Positions 8,266 through 17,112 of a stretch of 46,036 nt of DNA are shown piece by piece (position 1 is the first letter of the stretch; every line of letters starts with the position of its first letter). The translations under genes were made by a program, and so were the position numbers. Below the pieces are notes generated by a model. It was not told where the DNA came from, did not search any database, and saw only the letters and a list, made by a program, of their open reading frames with translations. Origin of the DNA: Muribaculaceae bacterium (GTDB lineage Bacteria; Bacteroidota; Bacteroidia; Bacteroidales; Muribaculaceae); the NCBI GenBank assembly GCA_017624155.1, contig JAGANS010000085.1, positions 1 through 46,036 on the forward strand, in the 5' to 3' direction.

Positions 8266-8817
8266 ATGGAAACATTACATGAACTACTTGTGCGCCGCCA
8301 TTCCATAAGGCGCTACACCGATGAGGCCGTCTCAGCCGAAGATGTTAAAACTATAATGGAGGCTGCTCTGCTTGCTCCGTCGTCCAAGAGCGCACGCCCC
8401 TGGCAGTTTGTGCTTGTTGACGACAAGGCTGACCTTGCCCGTTTATCAGAGTGCAAGGCTGCCGGTGCTCGTCCTATTGCCGCATGCTCGCTTGCCGTGG
8501 CAGTATGTGCATCACCGGCCAAGAGCGATATGTATCTTGAGGATATGGCCATCGCAGCCGCCTACATGCAGCTTCAGGCAACAGCCCTCGGTCTCGGCGC
8601 ATGCTGGATTCAGGTACGTGGCCGTTTTGCTGCCGACGGAGAGGACGCCGAGAATATCGTACGCGATGTCCTCGGAATTCCCGACGATATGGTAGTAGAG
8701 TGCATAGTGACGATCGGTCATCCCGATGAAAACCGTAGGCCTGTCGATACAGCCAAACTATTGTGGGAAAAAGTCCATGTCGAAAAGTGGCATAATCCCG
8801 GCGATGAAGCCAACTGA
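8266..8817 (+). CDS. Nitroreductase family FMN-dependent oxidoreductase
   Basis: The 183-residue protein begins with the family signature RRHSIRRYTDEAVS (residues 10-23), followed by LLAPSSKSARPWQFVLV (about 35-51), which together bind FMN phosphate and isoalloxazine. The second FMN-contact region, AAAYMQLQATALGLGACWI, is at about 94-112. Such dimeric flavoenzymes use NAD(P)H to reduce nitro compounds, quinones or flavins; the natural substrate here is unknown. It lies in a plus-strand run between the SPOR protein and the DUF2520 gene, overlapping the latter by 14 bases, so co-transcription is likely. Confidence 0.93.
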   Translation: METLHELLVRRHSIRRYTDEAVSAEDVKTIMEAALLAPSSKSARPWQFVLVDDKADLARLSECKAAGARPIAACSLAVAVCASPAKSDMYLEDMAIAAAYMQLQATALGLGACWIQVRGRFAADGEDAENIVRDVLGIPDDMVVECIVTIGHPDENRRPVDTAKLLWEKVHVEKWHNPGDEAN

Positions 8818-9592
8818 TCGGCAAAATATAAAGATTGCCCTTATCGGTGCAGGCAATGTCGCCACACATCTGGCTGTAAATTTGTATCAGGCAGGTTTCA
8901 ATATTTGCATGGTAGTTGCGCGGCATATCGAATCCGCTACAGCGCTGGCATCGCGTGTCGGTGCCGTGCCAACAGCAAATATCGGTGATATAGACAGTGA
9001 CATCGACCTTGCGATAATTTCTACTACAGATACAGCCGTGAAAGATGTGGCCGGAACGCTTCCACATATTAGGGGCGTGGTGGCACACACATCGGGCAGT
9101 GTACCGCTCGATGTCCTTTCCGTACGGCATGAGCATGCGGCAGTCATATACCCGTTGCAGACATTCTCTAAGAATTCAGAGGTGGATATGAGTCGTGTGC
9201 CGTTCTTTACCGAGGCGACTGACAATGAGTCTCTTGAGCTTGCCGATGCAGTTGCCGGCTCATTTGGCGATCATGTATTTCATGCAGGTTCTGATATAAG
9301 AGCCAGGCTTCATATTGCAGGCGTGTTTGCATGTAATTTTTCGGTTTATATGTTTGAAATGGCGCGTAAGGCACTCGCCGAAGCCGGATTGCCACTTGAT
9401 ACCGTGCGGCCGCTTGTCGATGTCACGGTCGACAAGGCATTCAACCTTGGACCTATGAAGGCTATGACCGGTCCCGCCAGGCGTGGCGATATTGCCACGG
9501 TCGAGAAACAGATGTCACAGATCGGCGATCCTTTGGAAAAAGAAATCTATAGCCTCATTTCTCAGGCAATCTATAAGGAATTCAATAACTGA
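8804..9592 (+). CDS. Rossmann-like / DUF2520 NAD(P)-binding oxidoreductase
   Basis: The start at ATG 8804 (262 residues) puts the dinucleotide-binding fold at its usual place: IKIALIGAGNVATHLAVNLYQAGF at about residues 10-33 holds the GxGNxxxxL motif. The N-terminal half is a Rossmann domain related to ProC and F420-dependent reductases; the C-terminal half (about 130-262) is the helical DUF2520 domain, with ARLHIAGVFACNFSVYMFEMA and LGPMKAMTGPARRGD. A longer reading from 8726 would lie wholly inside the nitroreductase gene and lacks family similarity. The function of the family is not established. It is often found beside a KdsC-like phosphatase and maf in Bacteroidales, as here. Confidence 0.88.
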   Translation: MKPTDRQNIKIALIGAGNVATHLAVNLYQAGFNICMVVARHIESATALASRVGAVPTANIGDIDSDIDLAIISTTDTAVKDVAGTLPHIRGVVAHTSGSVPLDVLSVRHEHAAVIYPLQTFSKNSEVDMSRVPFFTEATDNESLELADAVAGSFGDHVFHAGSDIRARLHIAGVFACNFSVYMFEMARKALAEAGLPLDTVRPLVDVTVDKAFNLGPMKAMTGPARRGDIATVEKQMSQIGDPLEKEIYSLISQAIYKEFNN

Positions 9593-9593
9593 C

Positions 9594-10133
9594 ATGAGTA
9601 AGATACCTTATCAGCTTGACAAGATTAAAGCAGTCGTATTTGATGTGGACGGTGTGCTGTCGCCAACCGTGATACCGTTGGGCGACGATGGTGTGCCGCG
9701 CCGAATGGCCAATCTTAAAGACGGCTATTCGATGGTGCTGGCTGTACGGGCCGGGCTGCATCTCGCCGTTATCTCAGGGGCGGAGTCGCCCGGTGTCAGA
9801 GAACGGTTGCAGAATATCGGCATGACTGACATATTCCTAAATACCCTCGATAAATTGCCGGTTTTGAAACGATGGATGAAGGACAACGGCTATCAGCCTG
9901 AGGAAATAGCTTATGTCGGCGACGACGTGCCCGACATTCCTGCAATGAACTATGTCGGACTTCCTGTGTCGCCGGCCGATGGCTCGCGCGACGCCATTGA
10001 GGCTGCTGTATACGTTACCGACGCCTCAGGCGGTCACGGAGTGGCCCGTGAGCTGATCGAAGAGATAATGCGGGCCAAAAGACTGTGGCCCACACAAAAG
10101 GATTCAGATACATCGATTATCGCCAATCAATAA
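9594..10133 (+). CDS. KdsC-like HAD phosphatase (3-deoxy-D-manno-octulosonate 8-phosphate phosphatase type)
   Basis: Starting at ATG 9594, one base after the preceding stop, the protein has 179 residues. HAD motif I is VVFDVDGVLS (about residues 13-22, nucleophile and acid Asp), motif II is a Ser/Thr near LAVISGAES (about 58-66), and motif III is YVGDDVPDIPAM (about 103-114). The lack of a cap domain and the size match the tetrameric KdsC subfamily, which removes phosphate from Kdo-8-phosphate in lipopolysaccharide synthesis. Related enzymes act on sialic-acid or nonulosonate 9-phosphates, and no other kds gene is present here to settle the substrate, so I give no symbol. It is followed after 8 bases by maf. 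Confidence 0.85.
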   Translation: MSKIPYQLDKIKAVVFDVDGVLSPTVIPLGDDGVPRRMANLKDGYSMVLAVRAGLHLAVISGAESPGVRERLQNIGMTDIFLNTLDKLPVLKRWMKDNGYQPEEIAYVGDDVPDIPAMNYVGLPVSPADGSRDAIEAAVYVTDASGGHGVARELIEEIMRAKRLWPTQKDSDTSIIANQ

Positions 10134-10141
10134 TATAGGCT

Positions 10142-10723
10142 ATGGTAATACTTGCATCCAATTCGCCGCGGAGGCGCGAATTGCTTAAAATGATTATCCC
10201 GGAATTTACAATCGCTTCTGGAAAAGATGTCGAAGAGATTTATCCTGCCGATCTCGAGCCTGAAAAAGTCCCCGAATTTCTGTCGCGACTTAAGGCTGCG
10301 GCATATCTTGACGATCTGAAATCTGACGATATTCTTATTACCGCCGATACCGTTGTGATTCTTGGCCGGGAAATTCTCGGCAAGCCGCACAGCCGTGAGG
10401 ATGCCCTTACGATGCTCGGCAAGATGCAGGCTCGCACACATACGGTCGTCACCGGCGTCACGCTCAGTTTTGCAGACGGCCGCTCGGTTTCATTCTCCCA
10501 AAAGACCGAGGTGGATTTTGACAGCCTCAGCGAGAAGGAGATTGAATATTACGTCGACACATACAAGCCCTATGATAAGGCAGGCGCCTACGGCATACAG
10601 GAATGGATAGGGGCTGCTGCAATTATCGGTATCCGCGGCAGTTTTTATAATGTAATGGGGCTGCCTGTACATGCCTTGTATCTTGCATTGAAAGACTGTG
10701 GAATCAATATTGCAGATAAATGA
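10142..10723 (+). CDS. maf: Maf family nucleoside triphosphate pyrophosphatase
   Basis: The 193-residue protein carries the Maf signature LASNSPRRRELLKM (residues 4-17) and the catalytic region ITADTVVILGREILGKP (about 61-77) with the general-base Asp. Maf/YhdE-type enzymes hydrolyse dTTP, UTP or modified nucleotides to monophosphates, a house-cleaning role. QEWIGAAAIIGIRGSFYNVMGLPVHAL at the C-terminus is also typical. It is the last gene of the plus-strand run; its final 20 bases overlap the 3' end of the MBOAT gene on the opposite strand, so the two transcripts must converge. Confidence 0.93.
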   Translation: MVILASNSPRRRELLKMIIPEFTIASGKDVEEIYPADLEPEKVPEFLSRLKAAAYLDDLKSDDILITADTVVILGREILGKPHSREDALTMLGKMQARTHTVVTGVTLSFADGRSVSFSQKTEVDFDSLSEKEIEYYVDTYKPYDKAGAYGIQEWIGAAAIIGIRGSFYNVMGLPVHALYLALKDCGINIADK

Positions 10724-12185
10724 ACGGCACCAGATCGGATGATCTTGCCTGAATCACAAAAAACAGTACGATAGCAAGGAGCATCCCCTGGAATATCATC
10801 GGGGTGGCGATATATGCCTCGGTGAGTCCTGTTGACCAGCTGCGCGGGGTATAGTGCATGAGCAGAGCGGCTGCGATGGCCACAACTATCATCATATAGC
10901 TTTCTATGAACTGCGGGGCGACCGAAGCATGGAAATCGTTGAATATCTGTGTGCCAATAGCCTGCAAAGTATCGAGCGAATCGGCACGGAATATGGCGAA
11001 GCCGATAACCACGAGCGTGAAGGTGACGGCAGTGTTAATCACTCGCAATCCGAATGTGCCCCTGATAGGCTCGGGTATGCGCCAGATGCCTTTAAATGCT
11101 TTATGCACTGCAAGCAGCAGTCCGTGGTAGGCACCCCACAGCAGATACATCCATCCGGCGCCGTGCCACAGGCCGCCGATGACCATGGTAAGGAAGTTGT
11201 TGAGGTATGTTCGGGCCTTGCCATGGCGCGAGCCTCCCAGTGGTATGTATAGGTAATCGCGAAGCCATGTTGACAGCGAGATATGCCAGCGGCGCCAGAA
11301 TTCCTGAGGATTCTGAGCCTTGAACGGAGCCCGGAAATTATCCTTGAAGCGATAACCCATCAGCAAGGCTATGCCGATAGCCATGTCGGAATATCCTGAG
11401 AAGTCGCAGTATAGCTGTATGGTAAATCCTATGCAGCCCATCACATTTTCGAAGCCTGAGTAGAGCGCCGGATTATCGAACACTCGGTTGACAAAGTTGC
11501 CGGAGATGTAATCTGCTACTATTACCTTTTTGATAAGGCCGGTCATGATCAGGAACAGTCCTTCTCCTACCATTTCCTTGCTTGCCGACGGATAGCACTT
11601 GATTTGGGGGAGCATGTCTTTTGCCCTGACTACCGGACCTGCGAGCAGGGGCGGGAAGAAGGTGAGAAAGAACGTGTAATGAAGCAAATTCCTCTCGGCC
11701 TCTATTTCTCTGCGATAAATATCGACAATATAGCTTATAGATCGGAATGTGAAAAACGATATGCCCGCCGGTAATATGATGTCGAGAGTGTCGAAATCGT
11801 GGTGAGTGAGTTCGGCCCAGGTGCTTGCGAGCAGGTTGAAATACTTGAAATAGACAAGCATCCCGATGTTGACGCATACATTCAGTGCAACGATCATTCG
11901 TCGTACCATATTATTCGTTGAATGTTGCATCCACAGGCCGAGCAGATAATCACTTATGCATACCCCCAGTAGGATAAAACAACATTCAGCACTCGACTTG
12001 TAATAAAAATAGAGCGAGAACAGGATTGTCACCGCCATTTTGAGCGTATGACGGTTTCGCAGCCCCTCATATAAGGCCATGAAGAGCACAAAAAGGATAA
12101 GGAACAAGCCCGTATTGAACAATAGCGGCGCCTTGGGGTCATAGAGCAGTTGACTGCTTATTTCGGAGAGATCGGGCAAAGTCAT
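10704..12185 (-). CDS. MBOAT family membrane O-acyltransferase (AlgI/DltB/PatA type)
   Basis: The 493-residue polytopic protein has about ten to twelve membrane segments and the MBOAT core: FCDFSGYSDMAIG (about 259-271), NPQEFWRRWHISLSTWLRDYLYIPLGG (292-318, conserved His301) and GGLWHGAGWMYLLWGAYHG (337-355, catalytic His341). MBOAT enzymes of this branch move an acetyl group across the membrane for O-acetylation of alginate, peptidoglycan or other glycans. Two SGNH-hydrolase-like proteins encoded just upstream, each overlapping the next by 4 bases, are the probable extracytoplasmic acetyl-transferring partners, as in AlgI-AlgJ/X or PatA-PatB. The glycan is not identifiable from sequence; peptidoglycan or a surface polysaccharide are both possible. 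Confidence 0.93.
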   Translation of the reverse strand: MTLPDLSEISSQLLYDPKAPLLFNTGLFLILFVLFMALYEGLRNRHTLKMAVTILFSLYFYYKSSAECCFILLGVCISDYLLGLWMQHSTNNMVRRMIVALNVCVNIGMLVYFKYFNLLASTWAELTHHDFDTLDIILPAGISFFTFRSISYIVDIYRREIEAERNLLHYTFFLTFFPPLLAGPVVRAKDMLPQIKCYPSASKEMVGEGLFLIMTGLIKKVIVADYISGNFVNRVFDNPALYSGFENVMGCIGFTIQLYCDFSGYSDMAIGIALLMGYRFKDNFRAPFKAQNPQEFWRRWHISLSTWLRDYLYIPLGGSRHGKARTYLNNFLTMVIGGLWHGAGWMYLLWGAYHGLLLAVHKAFKGIWRIPEPIRGTFGLRVINTAVTFTLVVIGFAIFRADSLDTLQAIGTQIFNDFHASVAPQFIESYMMIVVAIAAALLMHYTPRSWSTGLTEAYIATPMIFQGMLLAIVLFFVIQARSSDLVPFIYLQY

Positions 12186-13417
12186 TTTTCTGAATTATTA
12201 AGAGCCTCCTCAATAGCTTCGGTGATGAGATGGCCCTGAAGGGTGTAGCCGGACCGTGTGAGGTGAATGCGGTCGGTGTTGAGATACTTGTCGCGCAGCC
12301 ATTTGTTCGAGCTGCCGGTTCCGCCTGCTACTTCATAGAAGTCGTAGCATGGAATCCCCTCGGTACGGGCAAATCCCTCGATCACATCGCGCAGACGCTT
12401 TACATTCTGATTGACACTGAATGATGCTCTGCGGCGGCGACGGCGTGTGCGGCGACGCTGACATTCCGACGGAGTGGTAATAAGAAGTTTCGCTCCGGGA
12501 CAAGCGCGGCGCAGGTCATCGACGAGGATCTTCATCGAGGTGCGCATTTCATCGTTTGTAGTAGTGTTGAATGCCTCGTTGGTACCCAGCGACAGGATGA
12601 TCAGTGCCGGATCGAAGAGGGCGATATCATTCGCAAAACCATCAACTCCGTTATATGTGCCATACGTGGCTCCGTTGTTGCCGATAACGTGATATGCAAG
12701 TCCTGTATGTCCGTTTATAAGATTGATCCCGTGAACAACACAGTTGTCGCCGTTGGTAAGGTTGATAGATGTCTGTATAGCGGGCCCGTTGAGCTTGAGT
12801 TGTACAATACCGGGTAAGGAATAGTCGCTTATATCATTAGCATCGCCGACTATCTCGGGGGTATTACCTGAATAATATATAGCCAGCGAATCGAACGGTT
12901 CACCCGCGCTGATGCACAGATCGAAATCATTGGCCTGCGGGCTGATGCCGATGCCTGTAAAGCCCATCTCGATAGGCCAGGGGGTCTTGAGCAGTCGTGC
13001 CTGAGTCATGGGAACAGACGATGTGATTGTATAGTCGACCGGTTCATTGGTGCCGGCGAGCTTGAAGGGGACTATCAGCGATCGGCCGGCCGAACCATAG
13101 TGCTCGCCAAGTCGTGTACGTGTGACGGCAGTCCCCATGTCGGCCTGCAGGTGGGAGTCGCCTATATGGACAATGGTGACACGCGAGGTATCAGAGCCGT
13201 TGAGTTTTTTTGCGAGATCGCTCCAGTCATCACCGTTCATATCGATGTGGTTGGCGCGGAGATTAACGTAGCGCGGATAGTCGATTTTAGGAGCGACATA
13301 TACCTCGCGTTTGGTAGTCTCCATATCGGGATTTTCGCGTAATTGCGATTGTGAATTATCTTGGGCCGAGGCTGCTGAGAACGCCAGCAAGGCGATTATT
13401 GCGATTGAGTGTTTCAT
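12182..13417 (-). CDS. Exported SGNH/GDSL-type hydrolase or acetyltransferase, with arginine-rich insert
   Basis: The 411-residue protein has a signal peptide (about 1-19, ending ASAQDN). SGNH blocks are visible: IGDSHLQAD (85-93, nucleophile Ser88), the GTNE block III (278-281) and DRIHL block V (382-386, catalytic Asp382 and His385). SGNH proteins next to MBOATs usually transfer acetyl groups to, or remove them from, a glycan outside the inner membrane. Residues 321-330 contain nine arginines in ten, followed by SFSVNQN, just after block III; this strongly basic loop could bind an anionic glycan. The gene overlaps both neighbours by 4 bases (ATGA), which suggests fixed stoichiometry. Confidence 0.9.
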   Translation of the reverse strand: MKHSIAIIALLAFSAASAQDNSQSQLRENPDMETTKREVYVAPKIDYPRYVNLRANHIDMNGDDWSDLAKKLNGSDTSRVTIVHIGDSHLQADMGTAVTRTRLGEHYGSAGRSLIVPFKLAGTNEPVDYTITSSVPMTQARLLKTPWPIEMGFTGIGISPQANDFDLCISAGEPFDSLAIYYSGNTPEIVGDANDISDYSLPGIVQLKLNGPAIQTSINLTNGDNCVVHGINLINGHTGLAYHVIGNNGATYGTYNGVDGFANDIALFDPALIILSLGTNEAFNTTTNDEMRTSMKILVDDLRRACPGAKLLITTPSECQRRRTRRRRRRASFSVNQNVKRLRDVIEGFARTEGIPCYDFYEVAGGTGSSNKWLRDKYLNTDRIHLTRSGYTLQGHLITEAIEEALNNSEK

Positions 13418-14793
13418 TGCAGGGTGGTATATAATGATTTGAGGAAGATGTCGGCAAGTTCTTTGCCGCCGTGATGATTCAAATGAACGTAATCGGCATT
13501 GACGAGCTTGCGGGCATGCCAGTCGACAGCCGCGCCGTCGCCGCCCATTGCGGCACGCGTATCATAGAAGAGGGAACCGGTGATCCGGGCAGTCTCACGC
13601 TGTGCTTTGATAAGCGCCGGTAATGTGGGCATGGACAGGTATTGTGTACCTTGTTTTATAGCACGGTCTCCGACACCGAGCAGGAGTATCACGGCTTGTG
13701 GATAGAGTGTCTTGATATTATTGACTACGTCGGTCATGGCGCGGCCATAGGCAGTATAGTCTGTCTGTTCGACTGATACCACATTCAGCCCGAATTCAAG
13801 AATTATCACGTCGTAATCGATCCACCGACGCATCTGCGCGGTTGTTGTGGCGTCGAGACGGCGGTGGCTCAGTCCGCTGTTTCCGCGCAGCGATATGTCG
13901 TCAAGCACAATTCCGGCGTTACCTTCAAGCCATACGCCCAACACCTTAAGATCGGGAACATCGGTCGTTATGCTGATATCCGCTGTGGGTGCGTCAAGGC
14001 TGACGGCTTGCAGGTCGTCCGATGCTCCGACCGGGAAACTCCGTGCCTGTGTGTCAGAGCCGGAGAGGGTGATTGTACCCTGCGAGGCAGATTTGAACAA
14101 GACGGTTGTACTTGTCCATGATGTGACATGCGCAGGCTTGGCGCTGCCCTTGTAGCGTGTCATGGCGCCTTCGCCGGCAGTATGGTAGTGCCCAAGGATT
14201 GTGCGCAGCGGATCCGAAGCCTCCATTTTACGTATCTCTGTTTCCTCCCAGCCGGAACACGACTGATTCACCGACCCTCGGAAGCCGGGGAATTGGCTGA
14301 ATGCACCGATATATCCAACACCGGAGCCGCCGAACCGTTCCTGCAAGCCGGCACGTATGTCCTGAGCCAGAATATCGCCTTCGATATATGAATCACCGAC
14401 CATGGCGATACGGACTTTCCGATTTCCACTCTGGCTTAGAATCTCCGAGAGACGGGTTATCCCTTTTCCGGAGGGGTCATAATCCTCTATCAGAACGCTG
14501 CCATCGCGAACAGGCGCAGTAAAGTCGTAAGGTACAGGCGGCAGTGTGTCGGCTTTTTCGGCATGCTCGCTCACTGTATCGGTCTGCGGCTCCGATAAAA
14601 GAGCCACCAGCTCCGGGTCGAGATTGTCGGACGTCGCATTATCATAGGTATGCGTAGCCGGTAATACATCGCCCAGGAGGTTGAAATCCTTGAGACGACC
14701 GCCGGTCCACTTGCTCCAGGGACACACCGACAGCACTGTCAGGAAAGCCAGTGCCGAGAATATGATAATGAACAGTCTTAGAGGATTGCGCAT
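13414..14793 (-). CDS. Membrane-anchored SGNH/GDSL-type hydrolase or acetyltransferase
   Basis: The 459-residue protein has an N-terminal membrane anchor or uncleaved signal (about 7-24), a low-complexity acidic linker (about 45-95) and an SGNH domain from about 105. Block I is MVGDSYIEGD (131-140, nucleophile Ser135) and block V is ADYVHLNHHGG (Asp434 and His437). The region between holds a beta-sandwich-like insertion typical of the larger GDSL proteins paired with MBOATs. It is the first of the three O-acetylation genes, starting 9 bases after menF. It is a divergent paralogue of the next gene rather than a recent duplicate, so the two may act as transferase and esterase; that split is inference. 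Confidence 0.88.
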   Translation of the reverse strand: MRNPLRLFIIIFSALAFLTVLSVCPWSKWTGGRLKDFNLLGDVLPATHTYDNATSDNLDPELVALLSEPQTDTVSEHAEKADTLPPVPYDFTAPVRDGSVLIEDYDPSGKGITRLSEILSQSGNRKVRIAMVGDSYIEGDILAQDIRAGLQERFGGSGVGYIGAFSQFPGFRGSVNQSCSGWEETEIRKMEASDPLRTILGHYHTAGEGAMTRYKGSAKPAHVTSWTSTTVLFKSASQGTITLSGSDTQARSFPVGASDDLQAVSLDAPTADISITTDVPDLKVLGVWLEGNAGIVLDDISLRGNSGLSHRRLDATTTAQMRRWIDYDVIILEFGLNVVSVEQTDYTAYGRAMTDVVNNIKTLYPQAVILLLGVGDRAIKQGTQYLSMPTLPALIKAQRETARITGSLFYDTRAAMGGDGAAVDWHARKLVNADYVHLNHHGGKELADIFLKSLYTTLQ

Positions 14794-14802
14794 TGCAGTA
14801 CG

Positions 14803-15798
14803 TCAGTTTGATAATACCGACAGCAGCAGGCTTGCCTTGGCCTCGGTTTCACTCCATTCCGATTCAGGCACTGATTTGGGCGTGATGCCACCGCCTGCAT
14901 AGATGGCCCATCGGCCGCTTGACGGGTCGTATTGCGCGCAGCGGATAGTGACATAGCTTGCCTCAGCATCTCCGTGCTTAACAGTGATGTATCCGCCATA
15001 GCATAGGCGCTGGTGGCTCTCGATATGTGCGATATCGCTCAAGGCAAGTTCACGCGGCAGGCCGCTGAGCGCCGGGGTAGGAGCCAGAACGTCGCGCAAA
15101 TGTCCCGCCTTGTCGGCGGCATCTGGAATATGGCCGGTAAAAGCAGTGCACAGGTGCTGAATATTACCGTATTTTACTGTTTTAGGACCGATTTCATTGA
15201 ATTTATATCCGGCTGTGACGAGCACATCCTCTATGAAACTTGCTACCATCGTTTGCTCTTCGTAGTTCTTTACATTCCATGGGCTGCCTGCGGGCAATGT
15301 ACCTGCAAGAGCTTCAGTGGCAAAGAGGTCGGGCGGGGTTATGGTGAGCAACTTCTCGGGAGTTGCGCCAAGCCATACGTTCATGCCGGGAATATAGAAC
15401 AGATAGCCCATAGAGTCGGGCAGGGCAGTCCATAGACGTTCGGCAGCACCAAGTATGTCGAGTGAGGGATTTTTGCCGGTAATAACACGTGAAATCACAG
15501 TTTTGGCGATACCGCGCCGCCGTAACTCGGAAATCAGTTTTTCAAGCCGGCTGATATACGTAGCCTTGCGCGTGGCATAGGGGATTGACGCCTCGACCGC
15601 AGCCGGAGCACCCTGGCCTATCACGTAGCTGTCGGCATATAAGCCCAGCCATGGTGTTACGCTTACACGTATCTCATCGTCGCATGTATCGATATAGTGT
15701 GGTGCCTTGCCGGGCAGACGATATATGGCGAAAGCTCTGCCCGCGGCCAGGCTGTGAATGGCGCGGCTGCGTATACTGTTTTTAATAAGTTGGGTCAT
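14803..15798 (-). CDS. menF: Isochorismate synthase-like chorismate-binding enzyme
   Basis: The 331-residue protein belongs to the chorismate-binding family. The C-terminal two-thirds carry the conserved ALAGTLPAGS (about 178-187), the glutamate-rich metal site around NYEEQTMVASFIEDVL, IQHLCTAFTGH, and the final SDIAHIESHQRLCYGGYIT block (about 255-290). Its size is close to the short Bacteroidales isochorismate synthases, and the genome clearly has the rest of the menaquinone route (menD-B-C-E at 39596-44086), making isochorismate synthase the most likely role over salicylate or anthranilate synthesis. It sits apart from the other men genes, overlapping rimO by 4 bases in the ftsY operon. 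Confidence 0.87.
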   Translation of the reverse strand: MTQLIKNSIRSRAIHSLAAGRAFAIYRLPGKAPHYIDTCDDEIRVSVTPWLGLYADSYVIGQGAPAAVEASIPYATRKATYISRLEKLISELRRRGIAKTVISRVITGKNPSLDILGAAERLWTALPDSMGYLFYIPGMNVWLGATPEKLLTITPPDLFATEALAGTLPAGSPWNVKNYEEQTMVASFIEDVLVTAGYKFNEIGPKTVKYGNIQHLCTAFTGHIPDAADKAGHLRDVLAPTPALSGLPRELALSDIAHIESHQRLCYGGYITVKHGDAEASYVTIRCAQYDPSSGRWAIYAGGGITPKSVPESEWSETEAKASLLLSVLSN

Positions 15799-17111
15799 GA
15801 TTCGTGTAAGGGTACAGCAATGAGTTCAAATGGCAGGCAATCGGTCACCTGCACGTCATACATGTTGCCTGGAATCAACGGCATGGACTTTTTGACAAGC
15901 ACTTCAGGATCAACTTCCGGCGAATCAAACTGAGACCGACATATATAATAGTCTTCGTCTTCACTGTCGACTATCACCCTGAGCGTGCTGCCGATTTTGG
16001 CCTCGTTCAGTTCGAGCGCAATTTTCTCCTGAAGTTCCATAAGCCGGTCGAGACGGGCCTGCTTCACTTCCTCGGTAATGTCATCGGCAAACTCGCGGGC
16101 AGCGCGTGTATCCTCTTCCTCGCAATAGGCAAAAGCGCCCATGCGGTCGAAGCGTTGCTCGGCCACAAACTGCATCAGTCGCTCGAATGCCTCCTCTGTC
16201 TCGCCGGGGAAACCCACCATCAGTGTGGTACGGATATGAATTCCGGGTACCTCGCGGCGCAGCGTGGCCAGCAGCTCACGGGTACCGGCCGCATCGATAT
16301 GCCGGTGCATGTTGGCAAGGACGGTGTCGTCGATATGCTGAAGAGCAATGTCAAGGTATTTGCATATATTGGGACGCGATGCCATGACAGGCAGGATGTC
16401 ATACGGGAAATCAGCGGGATATGCATAGTGCAGACGTATCCATTTCACGCCCGGAACGTCGGCCATGGCTTCAAGTAACTGTGCGAGAGGCGAGAGCTCC
16501 TGACGTCCGCCAAGATCGCGACCATAATTCGACAGATCCTGAGCAATAATATTGAATTCCTTGACACCTCGTGCTACAAGCGAGCGTACCTCATCGAGAA
16601 TTTCTGCAATGGGACGCGAATGATAGCGGCCTGTGATTATAGGAATGGCACAGAAGGCGCACATACGGTTGCAGCCCTCAGCTATTTTTATGTATGCATG
16701 ATGTGGCGGAGTGGTGAGTGTGCGCTCCCAATCATGTTTCGGGTTCCTGCGGGGACTGCGAGTCGCTTCGGCTGCTACCGCTTCCCAGTCGTATTTGCCA
16801 TACCATGCATCCACCTCGGGTATTTCGCGGGGCAGCTCCTCGCGATAGCGCTCTGATAGACAACCCATCACAATCACACGGTCAATGTCACCGTCGGCTT
16901 TGCAACGGCAGGCATCGAGAATGGTATTGATGGATTCCTCCTTAGCATCGCCTATAAAGCCGCAGGTGTTGATCACCACAGTGCCTCCGCCATTCATGGG
17001 GGCGTTGTGCACAGCCTCGACACCAGCGTCGGCGAGCATGTGCAGCACACGTTCACTGTCGACAAGGTTCTTTGAGCACCCCATCGTTATAAGGTTTACC
17101 CGGGGCTTCAT
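15795..17111 (-). CDS. rimO: Ribosomal protein S12 methylthiotransferase RimO
   Basis: Starting at ATG 17111 (438 residues), the protein has the UPF0004 N-terminal domain with cluster cysteines in ITMGCSKNLVDSERV, NTCGFIGDAKEES and MGCLSERY, a radical-SAM core with the CxxxCxxC motif in AEGCNRMCAFC, and a C-terminal TRAM domain (about 370-438). RimO uses two [4Fe-4S] clusters and SAM to attach a methylthio group to a conserved aspartate of ribosomal protein S12. A longer reading from 17186 would overlap ftsY and lacks homology. The gene follows ftsY with one base between and overlaps menF by 4. Confidence 0.95.
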   Translation of the reverse strand: MKPRVNLITMGCSKNLVDSERVLHMLADAGVEAVHNAPMNGGGTVVINTCGFIGDAKEESINTILDACRCKADGDIDRVIVMGCLSERYREELPREIPEVDAWYGKYDWEAVAAEATRSPRRNPKHDWERTLTTPPHHAYIKIAEGCNRMCAFCAIPIITGRYHSRPIAEILDEVRSLVARGVKEFNIIAQDLSNYGRDLGGRQELSPLAQLLEAMADVPGVKWIRLHYAYPADFPYDILPVMASRPNICKYLDIALQHIDDTVLANMHRHIDAAGTRELLATLRREVPGIHIRTTLMVGFPGETEEAFERLMQFVAEQRFDRMGAFAYCEEEDTRAAREFADDITEEVKQARLDRLMELQEKIALELNEAKIGSTLRVIVDSEDEDYYICRSQFDSPEVDPEVLVKKSMPLIPGNMYDVQVTDCLPFELIAVPLHES

Positions 17112-17112
17112 G

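Noticed and set aside
8474-9136. Long minus-strand frame of 220 codons opposite the nitroreductase and DUF2520 genes
   Set aside because: The translation is Cys/Arg/His-rich and shows no family similarity; both plus-strand genes are well supported.
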